A stretch of DNA of 64,000 nucleotides, from positions 1 to 64,000 of the forward strand of contig NZ_FMYV01000003.1 of the NCBI RefSeq assembly GCF_900102615.1, given 5' to 3'. A program made the position numbers and the translations under genes. The notes below the pieces were generated by a model that worked only from the letters and a program-made list of their open reading frames with translations, was not told the DNA's origin and searched no databases. Source of the stretch: Geotoga petraea (GTDB lineage Bacteria; Thermotogota; Thermotogae; Petrotogales; Petrotogaceae). Below are positions 41,319 to 51,017 of this stretch, in pieces; position 1 is the first letter of the stretch; each line of letters opens with the position of its first letter.

Positions 41319-43553
41319 TTATATTTTTGATGATATAGTCCTCTTTATAACGTCAAGTTGTTGTTCTCTTGTTAGTTTTACAAAGTTAACGGCGTATCCA
41401 GATACCCTTATAGTTAATTGTGGATATTCTTCTGGATGTTCCATGGCATCTTCCAGTAGTTCTCTTTTGAAAACATTGACATTTAAATGTTGCCCTCCGT
41501 CTGGGGTGAAATAGCCATCCAGGAGTGATATTAGATTTTCTTGTCTTTCATCATCTGTTTTTCCTAATGTAGATGGAGTTATTGCAAATGTATATGAAAT
41601 TCCATCGTTGGCATCTTCAAATGGAAGTTTGGCAACTGAAGATAATGATGCAAGAGCACCTCTTTTGTCTCTACCATGCATTGGATTTGCGCCAGGTGCG
41701 AAAGGTTCTCCAGCCTTTCTTCCATCTGGGGTACTACCTGTTTTTTTACCATAGACAACGTTAGAAGTTATTGTTAGTATAGATTGAGTTGGTATAGCAT
41801 CTCTGTACATTTTGTGCTTTCTGAGCTCATCCATAAAATATCTAACTATGTCAATTGCAATTTGATCTGTTTCGTCTTCATTGTTTCCGAAAGGAACATA
41901 ATCTCCTTCTATTTCAAAATCTATGGCAATACCTTTTTCATTTCTAATAGGTTTTACTTTTGCATTTTTTATAGCTGCTAATGAATCGGCTATTATGGAT
42001 AATCCGGCTATTCCAAATGCTTCTGTTCTGATTACTTCTGGATCGTGTAAAGCCATTTGAATAGCCTCGTAAGAATATTTATCATGCATGTAGTGTATTA
42101 TGTTCAATGCTTTTACATAAACTCCTGCCAGCCATTTAAGCATATTTTGGAATTTTTCTTTTACTTCATCGTATTCTAAATATTCAGAAGTTATAGGTTC
42201 GTATTTTGGTGCAACTTGTGCACCAGATATTTCATCTACACCACCATTTATAGCATAAAGCAAAGCTTTTGGTAGGTTTACTCTTGCTCCAAAAAACTGC
42301 ATTTGTTTTCCAAGTTTCATTGGAGATACACAACAAGCTATTCCGTAGTCGTCTCCAAAATCACATCTCATCAAATCATCGTTTTCGTATTGTAGGGCTG
42401 ATGTATCTATAGAGACTTTTGTACAGAATTTCTTCCAATTTTCTGGTAATTTTTCTGACCAAAGAATTGTCATGTTTGGTTCTGGAGCAGGACCTAAGTT
42501 ATACAATGTATTTAAAAATCTGTAAGATGTTTTCGTTACAAGACTTCTTCCATCAACACCCATTCCACCCAGAGATTCTGTAACCCAAGTTGGATCTCCT
42601 GAGAAAAGTTCGTTGTAAGAAGGGGTCCTTAAAAATCTAACGATTCTTAATTTTATAACAAACTGATCTATCAGTTCTTGAGCTTCTTTTTCGGTTAACT
42701 GTCCTTCTTCCATATCTCTTTTTATGTAAATATCTAAAAATGTAGAAACTCTGCCAAGAGACATCGCAGCCCCATTTTGTTCTTTTACAGCAGCTAAATA
42801 AGCAAAGTATATCCATTGAACAGCTTCGAGAGCATTTTTAGCAGGTTTTGAAATATCAAAACCATATGATTGTGCCATTCTTTTTAATGCTTTAAAAGCT
42901 TGAATTTGTTCTGTGAATTCTTCTCTTTGATTTATTAGTTTTTCATCCATTTCGTATTTATCATACTTTTCATTTAGCACTCTTTCTTTTTCTTGGATGA
43001 GATAATCTACTCCATATAGAGCCACTCTTCTGTAGTCTCCAATTATTCTTCCTCTTCCGTATGCATCTGGTAAACCAGTAACAATACCTGATCTTCTGCA
43101 ATCTCTGATCTCTTTTGTGTAAGCAGAAAAGACTCCATCGTTATGAGATTTTCTGTATTTGACATATATTTCTTCTGTGTTTTTATCTAATTGGTATCCG
43201 TAGGCATCTAACGCTTGTTTTACCATTCTCAAACCACCGTTTGGGAAAATAGCTCTTTTTAAGGGGGCGTCTGTTTGTAATCCAACTATTTTTTCTAACT
43301 TTTTATCTATATATCCTGGCCCATATGCATCTATTTGAGAAGGTATTTTGGTTTCAGTGTCATATACACCATTTTCATTTTCTTTTTTGAACATTTCACT
43401 CAATTCATTCCAAATTTTTTTGGAATCTTCTGTCGGACCTTCCAAAAAATTATGGTCTCCTGTATATTCACTGTAATTTTCTTGAACAAAATTTCTTACA
43501 TCTATATTTTTCTTCCACTTTTCACCTTTAAAGCCATTCCATTCTTTAAACAT
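41319..43553 (-). CDS. pflB: Pyruvate formate-lyase
   Basis: A 744-residue glycyl-radical enzyme converting pyruvate and CoA to acetyl-CoA and formate. The catalytic cysteine pair is in [12 protein letters not shown], which distinguishes PFL from other glycyl-radical enzymes (single Cys). The radical Gly719 is in [13 protein letters not shown] near the C terminus. Length is close to the usual 750-760. TAGGAGGTATTTAT precedes ATG 43553; the frame is open for 15 further codons upstream without a ribosome site. It forms an operon with pflA. Confidence 0.97.
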   Translation of the reverse strand: MFKEWNGFKGEKWKKNIDVRNFVQENYSEYTGDHNFLEGPTEDSKKIWNELSEMFKKENENGVYDTETKIPSQIDAYGPGYIDKKLEKIVGLQTDAPLKRAIFPNGGLRMVKQALDAYGYQLDKNTEEIYVKYRKSHNDGVFSAYTKEIRDCRRSGIVTGLPDAYGRGRIIGDYRRVALYGVDYLIQEKERVLNEKYDKYEMDEKLINQREEFTEQIQAFKALKRMAQSYGFDISKPAKNALEAVQWIYFAYLAAVKEQNGAAMSLGRVSTFLDIYIKRDMEEGQLTEKEAQELIDQFVIKLRIVRFLRTPSYNELFSGDPTWVTESLGGMGVDGRSLVTKTSYRFLNTLYNLGPAPEPNMTILWSEKLPENWKKFCTKVSIDTSALQYENDDLMRCDFGDDYGIACCVSPMKLGKQMQFFGARVNLPKALLYAINGGVDEISGAQVAPKYEPITSEYLEYDEVKEKFQNMLKWLAGVYVKALNIIHYMHDKYSYEAIQMALHDPEVIRTEAFGIAGLSIIADSLAAIKNAKVKPIRNEKGIAIDFEIEGDYVPFGNNEDETDQIAIDIVRYFMDELRKHKMYRDAIPTQSILTITSNVVYGKKTGSTPDGRKAGEPFAPGANPMHGRDKRGALASLSSVAKLPFEDANDGISYTFAITPSTLGKTDDERQENLISLLDGYFTPDGGQHLNVNVFKRELLEDAMEHPEEYPQLTIRVSGYAVNFVKLTREQQLDVIKRTISSKI

Positions 43554-43687
43554 ATAAATACCTCCTAAAATGAAGTTGATAAACACTATACTACACATTT
43601 ACATACTATATTAATTCTATTTCCGATATATAAAGTCAAGTTTAAATTTTATATAGTGAATATTTTAACTAACTGTGAACTAAAAAA

Positions 43688-43711
43688 ATAAGAGTGCATT
43701 CGCACTCTTAT
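43688..43711 (-). terminator. Terminator of the second TetR gene
   Basis: ATAAGAGTGC and GCACTCTTAT around a 4-base loop, TTTTTTTA following on the minus strand. It includes the gene's stop codon. Confidence 0.85.
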
Positions 43712-44262
43712 TCTCTTTCTTTATTTAAATCGAGAAATTCTATTACCATTTTAACTTCATCGTTGATTACTTCAGGATAAACATATCCTTTAAAACCTAA
43801 ACCAATTAAGAAGGTTTTTATCACATCTGCTATAGTGAATGATGAATCAACATCGTGTCCCCTTGCCCTTAAAATATCTTTGATTACTGAGTTGAATTCT
43901 TCATCTACTTTTTGAATGTTATTGAGAGTAACCTTAGATCTATACGGATAAGTTATAATCTGCGAAAATGCAGCCATTTTATCTGGAGGGTTGAATAAGT
44001 CTAAAATCATATCTTCTATATCCCCCGGTTTTTCAAATACTTCTCTAATCCAAGATTCCAAAATGTATTCTGCAGTTTCTACCATTGCTCCATCTTTAGA
44101 ACCAAAATAATAATGTAATGAAGCTATTGTTAATCCAGCTTCATTTGCAATTTTTCTGGTTGTAGTAGAACTTATGCTGTTTTCATTAATTATATTTATT
44201 ATGGACTCAATTAGTTCCATTTTTCTCTTTTCTCTGAGTTTTGGATTTGGCCTTCTTGCCAT
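43708..44262 (-). CDS. TetR-family regulator
   Basis: A 184-residue TetR-type regulator. The helix-turn-helix (about 10-55) contains ISSTTTRKIANEAGLTIASLHYYFGSKDGAM. The C-terminal helical domain is not assignable. AGGGGTGA places the start at ATG 44262 rather than at the in-frame GTG 44271. It is monocistronic, with nested inverted repeats in its upstream region (44303-44368). Its neighbours are pflB and the SLBB gene, but no target can be deduced. Confidence 0.9.
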   Translation of the reverse strand: MARRPNPKLREKRKMELIESIINIINENSISSTTTRKIANEAGLTIASLHYYFGSKDGAMVETAEYILESWIREVFEKPGDIEDMILDLFNPPDKMAAFSQIITYPYRSKVTLNNIQKVDEEFNSVIKDILRARGHDVDSSFTIADVIKTFLIGLGFKGYVYPEVINDEVKMVIEFLDLNKERE

Positions 44263-44302
44263 TTTTTTCACCCCTATATAAAAATTATTTAATCATAAAA
44301 TT

Positions 44303-44368
44303 CAATTCATATAGCATAAAAATATATCAATATGATAATTATATCATATTCTCTTAAAATATGAATTG
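44303..44368. promoter_or_regulatory. Nested inverted repeats upstream of the TetR gene
   Basis: The inner pair AATATGATA/TATCATATT (44329-44337/44342-44350, spacer ATTA) lies inside the outer pair CAATTCATAT/ATATGAATTG (44303-44312/44359-44368). Both are perfect. They are candidate operators for the TetR protein starting at 44262. Confidence 0.5.
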
Positions 44369-44480
44369 GATATTATTAAAAATAAGTTAATAATAAGGTT
44401 TGATATGCTAATTTTTAATAATAATTTTTAATTATGTTTCATGAAGTAATTAATATATCAAGTGATATCTTAATTCGTAT

Positions 44481-44513
44481 AAAAAAGCAGGAGAAATTTT
44501 CTCCTGCTTTTTT
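44481..44513 (-). terminator. Terminator of the long aspS-to-SLBB operon
   Basis: A 15-bp perfect stem (core GCAGGAGAA/TTCTCCTGC) with a 3-base loop and a six-T tail on the minus strand. Confidence 0.92.
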
Positions 44514-44521
44514 AATTATTA

Positions 44522-46771
44522 TTAAAATAATGAATTTATGTTTTGATATGTATCAACGCTCGAGTTTATAAATCCCATGAATGTTGAAACGGTGCTCATT
44601 ATTTCTGTTATACTTGCAAGTCCATTTTGAGGAATGTAAATTATGTCTCCTGGTTTTAGTTTTGGATTCATTGGTGACTGTATTGGGTTTGCCTTTATTA
44701 TTCCAGAAATGTCCAATGAAACTGGAGGATTTTCCACGCCGTCTTTGAAAAGGTAAACATTTTTAAGGTCTCCAGCTTTTGTAGCGTTTCCAGATTTTAG
44801 CACAGCGTCTAACAAAGTGATTTCTTTTGTATAAGCAACAGGTCCAGGCCTTGATACATTACCAAGAACATAAATAAGTTGATCCTGTATAGTAGGCACA
44901 TATACAATTGAACCAGGTGCAACCATGGTATTTCTTATTTGTTCTATGTCTTGTATTTCTACTTCTACTTTTTCATCATTTGCTGTATATATCCAAACAC
45001 TTTCTTGATAATCCCAGTTAAATCCTGATCCAGCCAATATTTCGACTAAACTTACAGGTATATCACTTCTAATGTTTTTGGGTTGAACACTCCCCATCAA
45101 TACAATATAAGAATAGTCTAAATTAGGCTGAACAACGACATAGCTACCTTTTTCTACCTTTGTCAATGGGTTGTTTTTTACATCATCTTCTGTGTATTCC
45201 GAAATTAATTGGTTGTTTTTGAACACTTTTATTGTTCCTTGACTTGATGGTGCAAATCCACCGGTTGCCTGAAAAATATCCATCAAAGTTACTTCTTTTT
45301 TGGTTATAGCACCTGAATCACCAGATTTATAATAAATCACAGAATCTGTCTTTGTTTTGTTAATACTGATCATGACTTTTCCAGACAATTCCACGGCTTT
45401 TTGTTTTTCTATGTCAGAACCTTTTAAAGTCCCTTCAGTGGTTTCAGTTTTGTATTTTATTTCGTAAGATTCAGATAAATCGTATTTGAATAGTAGGTCG
45501 TATAATGTATCGTTGAGTGTGTAAGTTTCTAATGTCGATATTTCCCCCATGATATAAGCTAATCTTTCCTCGGACTCTGCAATTAAAGTAGATTCTGAGT
45601 TTACTTTTATATCAGTGTATTCAGATATATTCATAGGATTAATGTCATAAACTTTAGTTTTACCCATTTTTGTTATTTCTATTAGTTTGCCAGAATATTC
45701 AGGAGTAAAACCTTTTGCAACGGAAAGTATTTTTGGTATTGTTATTTCAGTATTTACGTCAAAAGCAATTTTCCCTGTATTTACAAAAGAGCCCGATAGA
45801 TAAATTTGATTTTCAACAGGTATTATGTTTATAAAATCACCTGTTTTTATCTCTGTTTCTAAATTGAGGTCTTTGTTGTCTTTAGTCACTTTTTCTATAT
45901 ATTGTGGATTCATTTGAACTTTTGCTATGAGGTTTTTAACATTCATAGCCTCATCCTTTTCAAATGTGACTTTTATAGTTTTTTCTTTTAATAAAGCGTA
46001 AGCGTATTTTTCAATTCTTTTTAATATGATGGTATCACCAGATTTTAAATCAACATCTTTTTCCTTGATTATTTTGTCAATTGAGTAGTTTAAATAATTT
46101 GAGTCTCTTATTAACACTAAATTATCGTCAACATTATCAATAGGAATGTTAATATTTGACAAAACTGTTTTTAAAGTCAAACCATCGTAATAATCTATTG
46201 ATTGAGTTCCAAATTCAGAAAAAAGATTGACTTTTTTGTCGTAATTGACGGGAAATATTACCATTGAATTTTCTTCAATAAAAGGGTCTTCCCCTCTTTC
46301 ACCTTTTAAAAGCCAAGATATATCAACTATTTTTTCGTTTCCATTAAAATCTCTTATTATTGCTTGATCTGTTTTTTCTGGATTGTTAATGCCGCCAACC
46401 ATTGATATCAATTCAGAGAGTTTTATTTGTTCTTTTTTAATATCCAACATGCCGTTTCTTGGAACGTTTCCCAAAACATTCACTTTAAAAGGGGCGTAAT
46501 TAGTTACTCCAGCTGTGATTCTTGTATTTTTTACAAACTCTGACATTTTTTCAGATAGAATATCTTCTATCTCGTCTATTGTCTTTCCTTCTACTTCAAT
46601 TCTTCCAATTGGAGGTAGTGTTATTTCACCAGAAGGACCAACGACTAAATTAGAAGCAGAATATTCTTCATAGCCAAACACCCAAACTCCAATTGAATCT
46701 CCTATTCTTACTGAATATGAAAAAACCAATAAGGGAACAATTAATAATAATAGTACACCAAACTTTTTCAC
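44522..46771 (-). CDS. SLBB-domain polysaccharide export-like protein
   Basis: A 749-residue exported protein with a signal peptide (MKKFGVLLLLIVPLLVFS). A Wza-type polysaccharide-export domain (about 19-100: YSVRIGDSIGVWVFGYEE, GPSGEITLPPIGRIEVEG) is followed by a series of SLBB repeats (for example VNVLGNVPRNGMLDI, IYLSGSFVNTGKIAF, AYIMGEISTLETY, IVLMGSVQPKNI, IYVLGNVSRPGPVAY). The last 30 residues contain a short amphipathic segment. There is no lipobox Cys, unlike Wza. It is twice the length of Wza and probably forms a periplasm-spanning or outer-membrane channel or scaffold. No exopolysaccharide genes are in the window; it ends a housekeeping operon. Confidence 0.85.
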   Translation of the reverse strand: MKKFGVLLLLIVPLLVFSYSVRIGDSIGVWVFGYEEYSASNLVVGPSGEITLPPIGRIEVEGKTIDEIEDILSEKMSEFVKNTRITAGVTNYAPFKVNVLGNVPRNGMLDIKKEQIKLSELISMVGGINNPEKTDQAIIRDFNGNEKIVDISWLLKGERGEDPFIEENSMVIFPVNYDKKVNLFSEFGTQSIDYYDGLTLKTVLSNINIPIDNVDDNLVLIRDSNYLNYSIDKIIKEKDVDLKSGDTIILKRIEKYAYALLKEKTIKVTFEKDEAMNVKNLIAKVQMNPQYIEKVTKDNKDLNLETEIKTGDFINIIPVENQIYLSGSFVNTGKIAFDVNTEITIPKILSVAKGFTPEYSGKLIEITKMGKTKVYDINPMNISEYTDIKVNSESTLIAESEERLAYIMGEISTLETYTLNDTLYDLLFKYDLSESYEIKYKTETTEGTLKGSDIEKQKAVELSGKVMISINKTKTDSVIYYKSGDSGAITKKEVTLMDIFQATGGFAPSSQGTIKVFKNNQLISEYTEDDVKNNPLTKVEKGSYVVVQPNLDYSYIVLMGSVQPKNIRSDIPVSLVEILAGSGFNWDYQESVWIYTANDEKVEVEIQDIEQIRNTMVAPGSIVYVPTIQDQLIYVLGNVSRPGPVAYTKEITLLDAVLKSGNATKAGDLKNVYLFKDGVENPPVSLDISGIIKANPIQSPMNPKLKPGDIIYIPQNGLASITEIMSTVSTFMGFINSSVDTYQNINSLF

Positions 46772-46787
46772 GGGGAAACCTCCTCTT

Positions 46788-47252
46788 TCAAATTTTATTT
46801 TTTATCATATTATAAAGTAAGTCTAACTCTTGAGTTGCAAAGCCATTAATTTTTAATTGGTTTATAATCTTTAAGGCTTCATCTGCTCTTCCATAGGTTA
46901 TTAAAGATTTAGCTTTGTCGATGGATATTTCATACAAATAAGATGAATTTTTTATGTTTATTTTTAAATTTATAAGTTCTTCAAATTTCTTTGTTTCGTA
47001 CAGTAATTTACTCAAGTAATAAACAGATTCTTCTATTTCTATATTTCTTCTAATTGCCTCTTTAAACAAAGATATTGCTCTTTCTCTTTCTTCTTCGATC
47101 ATCAAACAAACACCGGCATTGTGGTAATAAACGGGGTTATCAGGATCTACAGAAATAGATTTTAAGAAGTATTCCAGTGCTTTTTCATACTTTTTTTCAT
47201 TCATCAATTCTGTTCCAATTTTATTAAATTTTAGCGCTTCATTATTCTCCAC
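46788..47252 (-). CDS. Small tetratricopeptide-repeat protein
   Basis: A protein of about 154 residues with three to four TPR units: KFNKIGTELMNEKKYEKALEYF-type repeat 1, DPDNPVYYHNAGVCLM repeat 2, then weaker units. No signal peptide is visible. The likely start is GTG 47252, with AGAAGGTG 6 nt upstream; GTG 47261 is in frame but has no spacer. It overlaps the preceding gene by 11 nt. A protein-interaction role with the adjacent envelope proteins is plausible. Confidence 0.75.
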   Translation of the reverse strand: MENNEALKFNKIGTELMNEKKYEKALEYFLKSISVDPDNPVYYHNAGVCLMIEEERERAISLFKEAIRRNIEIEESVYYLSKLLYETKKFEELINLKINIKNSSYLYEISIDKAKSLITYGRADEALKIINQLKINGFATQELDLLYNMIKNKI

Positions 47253-49035
47253 TTCCAACACCTTCTGTATAGTAATAAAGTGAGTCGGTTAATGTTTTTT
47301 TGGGTAAATTGTAATTTACAGATGTTTGTTTTATACCTGAAATAATTGGTGGAGTTAATTTGTAAGATATAAAGTCAATAGGTTTATATGAATTAGAAAC
47401 ATATTTTTTCAAATAATCAGAATATTTTCTGGAGATTATGAGGCCACCAGAAGAGTTTATAAAATTCTTAATGCTGTCGTCTACTTCTAATTCATCTGTG
47501 ATGAAAAATAATCTGTTTGAAGATAATATTATTGGGGCGATTTCTTCTGGACCAATATCTACATCAGAATAACCCTCAATAATTATGAAGGAATCGGTTT
47601 CTGATTGTGCTACGCCATAATTCATGAATTCTTCAAGGTTTTCGTATGATTCTATATTTGGAATTGAATAAGTTTTTAATATGTTGAAAGGGACTCTTCC
47701 ACCTGAATCAACAACGGATAAGTTTTTGTTGATCATATCTATTTTTATCCCGTTGATATCCGTAATTTCTATTTTTGCAGTTACGCTATAAGTTTCTACG
47801 TCAAAATTTAAACCATATAGGTTTAAAGTATATAAATTTTCAATATTGTCATGGTACAGTCTGTTAATTTTAACAGAATAATTCTTATAATCTGAAAAAA
47901 CACCCAATCCATTATCAACTTTAAAAAGGCCTTGAAATTCTTCGCTCATCGAATCTAAGGTAATTGGTTTATAAGATTTAGTTTCCATGTCCAATTCATA
48001 AAAACCACTATAAGTAGATATAATAGGCTTATTCCAAGGAAGCACGGAAATAGAAATTGGTTTGATATTTTCTGTCAAAATTAATTCATCAACAAATTTT
48101 TCTTTTAGAATATCGTATTTTTGAATTTTGTTTGTTTTCAAATCATAAGTATAAAGTGTGTTATTTAAAACAGTCCCCGCAGTTATGATACTTGTCAAAG
48201 GTATAGAGATTTCGTTGAGAATTGTTCCATCATACCCAATTACCTTTATGTTTGAATTTTCAGGGTCATAAGCATAAATTCTGCCTATTTTGTCTGTATC
48301 CAGAATAAATAGGTTGTAATCTACGATTAATGGCTTAACTATGTTTTCTATGTTTGGATCTAATTCAGAAGGAGTAGAACTTTCTGTTTCCATAGTTATA
48401 TTTTTTGAGTAGCTGTTTATAAAATAAATTCCTTTGTCAGAACTTATATATATTCTATTTAAATTTTTATCTTTAGACATATTATAAAATTTTTGGTTTT
48501 GAGGAAGTCTTATCCATTTTTCTTCTTCGTTGGATTTTTTGTATATGATTTTATTTTGAGAATCCAGAGTGTAGATATTTGAGTTAAAAACTATTGAATC
48601 GTTTATTGTATAGTATTTTTCAAAACTGTCAACAATGTTTTTCTGAGTTTCTATTTCATAGAAAGTAGGAGTAGAAAAATTTGACACAGAAAATTCTTCT
48701 AAAGATGCAATAAACTTTTGAAGAGTTTCTGCTTCTTGATTTATTCCAGAGAATAAAAATATATTTTGCAGGTCTTCACGGGCTCTGTCCAAACGTCCTA
48801 ATTGGGTATCTAATTTTGCAGCATAATACCAAAATTTTGGTATGTCTTCAATATAAACTTCACCAGACATAGCCTCGTCTAATTTTAATCTTGCCTCATA
48901 CTTTTGTTCAGAAAACAATAGTTCCAAACTTTCAGAAAATATTTCTCTTGATCTTTGCTCCCCTCTCGAAAGTTCTGCTGAAACCCCTATTAAAATAAAT
49001 AATAAAGAAAAAGATATTAATAAACTTTTTTTCAT
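47242..49035 (-). CDS. Large exported protein, TPR plus beta-propeller-like
   Basis: A 597-residue exported protein not assigned to a family. A signal peptide (about 1-20, ISFSLLFILIGVSAELSR) is followed by a short TPR-like helical region (about 30-105: EQKYEARLKLDEAMSG, YYAAKLDTQLGRLDRAREDL). Next come repeated blade-like segments with YAYDPENSN, YTYDLKTNKIQKYD and ISTYSGFYELDMETKSY, typical of a beta-propeller (about 130-410). A C-terminal domain contains FIIIEGYSDVDIGPEEIAPIILSS-like strands. It overlaps plsY by 4 nt and the TPR gene by 11 nt. It may be a periplasmic partner of the SLBB protein. Confidence 0.65.
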   Translation of the reverse strand: MKKSLLISFSLLFILIGVSAELSRGEQRSREIFSESLELLFSEQKYEARLKLDEAMSGEVYIEDIPKFWYYAAKLDTQLGRLDRAREDLQNIFLFSGINQEAETLQKFIASLEEFSVSNFSTPTFYEIETQKNIVDSFEKYYTINDSIVFNSNIYTLDSQNKIIYKKSNEEEKWIRLPQNQKFYNMSKDKNLNRIYISSDKGIYFINSYSKNITMETESSTPSELDPNIENIVKPLIVDYNLFILDTDKIGRIYAYDPENSNIKVIGYDGTILNEISIPLTSIITAGTVLNNTLYTYDLKTNKIQKYDILKEKFVDELILTENIKPISISVLPWNKPIISTYSGFYELDMETKSYKPITLDSMSEEFQGLFKVDNGLGVFSDYKNYSVKINRLYHDNIENLYTLNLYGLNFDVETYSVTAKIEITDINGIKIDMINKNLSVVDSGGRVPFNILKTYSIPNIESYENLEEFMNYGVAQSETDSFIIIEGYSDVDIGPEEIAPIILSSNRLFFITDELEVDDSIKNFINSSGGLIISRKYSDYLKKYVSNSYKPIDFISYKLTPPIISGIKQTSVNYNLPKKTLTDSLYYYTEGVGSGE

Positions 49036-49637
49036 TTCTTAAACCCCTCAGAAAGTATTTTTATTATGTCTGTAATAGTTTCTTCTCCGGCTATGATTTT
49101 TTTTACGTTGTTTCTATGTTTCCATAGGCTCAAAAAAAATAAAAGAGTAAATATAAAACCTGTTTGAAAACTAAAAAAGAAACCAAAAAGACCTCCTGCT
49201 AAAAGTCCTGCTAAAGATGCAAGAGAAACGTATTTAAACATATAATTTAAAGAGAACCAGATTATAAAAAATATTATTCCTAACAAAGGATTCAATGCAA
49301 AAAATCCACCCACAGTAGAAGCTACTCCTTTTCCACCTCTAAATTTTAACCATATGGAAAAGTCGTGACCAATTACCGCGGCCAGTAATGTTAAATGAGG
49401 AATCCAAGAGGCATCTTCATAAATCAAAGAGGCTATTAGAGTAGGTATGAAGGCCTTAAAAAAGTCTAACAACATGCAACTTATACCAATTACTGGTCCC
49501 ATGCTTCTTAGAACGTTTGTGCCTCCAACATTACCACTACCTATTCTGCTAACGTCAACGCCCTTCATTTTAGGAACTATATAAGAAAAGGGTATTGAAC
49601 CAGCAAAATATCCAAGTATTAACCAAAATAACAACAT
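49032..49637 (-). CDS. plsY: Acyl-phosphate:glycerol-3-phosphate acyltransferase
   Basis: A 201-residue canonical PlsY, which makes lysophosphatidic acid in the inner membrane. Motif 1 is GSIPFSYIV then SRIGSGNVGGTNVLRSMG. Motif 2 is FKGGKGVASTVGG. Motif 3 is LWKHRNNVKKI. Five hydrophobic segments are present. GAGGGGG 8 nt upstream sets ATG 49637; the frame is open upstream into der. Its stop overlaps the next gene as ATGA. Compare the divergent paralogue at 13514. Confidence 0.95.
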   Translation of the reverse strand: MLLFWLILGYFAGSIPFSYIVPKMKGVDVSRIGSGNVGGTNVLRSMGPVIGISCMLLDFFKAFIPTLIASLIYEDASWIPHLTLLAAVIGHDFSIWLKFRGGKGVASTVGGFFALNPLLGIIFFIIWFSLNYMFKYVSLASLAGLLAGGLFGFFFSFQTGFIFTLLFFLSLWKHRNNVKKIIAGEETITDIIKILSEGFKK

Positions 49638-49650
49638 AATACTAACCCCC

Positions 49651-50997
49651 TCATTTTCTTCTTTCTTCAAATTTTAAGAATAAGGGTGATCCCTCAAAAG
49701 GATCGATATATTTTCTAATCATATTTCTCAAACTTTGTTTGTATGAATTGGGAACTTCTTTTGGGTAATTTGTATAAAAAGTAAAAACAGGTGGTTTAAC
49801 TCCAACCTGTGTTGCATAATAAAATTTAACTCTTTTTCCTTTTCTAATAGGAGGTGGAGAAACCATTAAATGTCTTTCGAGAGCTGAATTTAAAACACTC
49901 GTTTGGACTTTAAGCTCTCTTGACTTTTGGACTCTTTTTATGGAATCAATAAGTTTTGGCACTCCAGTTCCATCAACAGCTGAAGTAAAAATTAAAGGAC
50001 TGTAGTAAATAAAATACATTTCTTTTTCAAATATTTGCATAACTTCTTTCATATTTACTTTGGAGTGGTCGACTAAGTCCCATTTATTGTATGCTACTAT
50101 AGTTCCTTTACCTCTATTTTCAGCTATGCCAGCTATTTTTTTATCTTGCTGGGTTATTCCTTCTAATGCATCGACTAATATAACTACTATATCAGATTTT
50201 TCTATAGTTCTTGTTGTTCGTATGATTGAATACATTTCTATAGAACCGTATTCAACGCTTTTCTTCTTTCTCATACCAGCTGTATCCATAAATTTATACT
50301 TTTGGCCATCTATTTCTACTATTTCATCAACAGCATCTCTTGTTGTTCCTGGAATTTCCGAAACAATAGCTTTTTCCATACCAAGTATTTTGTTGAATAG
50401 AGAGGATTTACCCGCATTTGGTTTACCTATTATGGCAACTTTTATGATTTCATCATCATTTTCTATTTCTTCATCAGATAAGTCATATCCTCTATTCTCT
50501 AATTTTTTCATGGCTTCTTCCATTAGTTCTTCAATATTTCCATTATGCTCAGCAGAAACAGGAATAGGCTCTCCAAAACCAAATTCATAAAGATCTGGTT
50601 TGATTTCTATCTTATATTTTTCATAAGATTCTGCTTTATTGGCAACCATTAAAACATCTACTCCGGCTTTTCTTAAAAAGTCAGCTATATGAAAATCTTC
50701 AGAAGTAACACCATTTTTCCCATCAACAACAAAAATTACTAAAGAAGCTTCTTTCATAGAATTTATCACAGCTTCTTTTTGTTGTTTTGCTATAATTTCT
50801 TCCGGATCTTCAAAAATACCGCATGTATCAACTAAGGTAAAGGCACGCTTTTCCCAGCGTGCCTCTCCATATATGTGATCTCTAGTTACACCCGGTTGAT
50901 CTAAAACTATTGCTTTTTTTTCTCCGATAATTCTGTTAAAAAGTGTTGATTTACCTACATTAGGTTTACCAACTATCAAAACTAATGGTTTTGACAC
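49651..50997 (-). CDS. der: Ribosome-assembly GTPase Der (EngA)
   Basis: A 448-residue double GTPase needed for 50S assembly. First G domain: GKPNVGKST, DTCGIFEDP, NKAE. Second G domain: GKPNAGKSS, DTAGMRKK, NKWD. The C-terminal KH-like domain starts near EKEMYFIYYSP and ends LFLKFEERRK. GGGAGTGA lies 5 nt before GTG 50997, which is preferred over the in-frame GTG at 51006. It sits 20 nt after rpsA in the same operon. Confidence 0.96.
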   Translation of the reverse strand: MSKPLVLIVGKPNVGKSTLFNRIIGEKKAIVLDQPGVTRDHIYGEARWEKRAFTLVDTCGIFEDPEEIIAKQQKEAVINSMKEASLVIFVVDGKNGVTSEDFHIADFLRKAGVDVLMVANKAESYEKYKIEIKPDLYEFGFGEPIPVSAEHNGNIEELMEEAMKKLENRGYDLSDEEIENDDEIIKVAIIGKPNAGKSSLFNKILGMEKAIVSEIPGTTRDAVDEIVEIDGQKYKFMDTAGMRKKKSVEYGSIEMYSIIRTTRTIEKSDIVVILVDALEGITQQDKKIAGIAENRGKGTIVAYNKWDLVDHSKVNMKEVMQIFEKEMYFIYYSPLIFTSAVDGTGVPKLIDSIKRVQKSRELKVQTSVLNSALERHLMVSPPPIRKGKRVKFYYATQVGVKPPVFTFYTNYPKEVPNSYKQSLRNMIRKYIDPFEGSPLFLKFEERRK

Positions 50998-51017
50998 GAT
51001 GATCACTCCCGGTTAAT

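Noticed and set aside
43554-43687. Rex-type operator upstream of pflB
   Set aside because: No TTGTGAA/TTCACAA-like palindrome is convincing in this gap.
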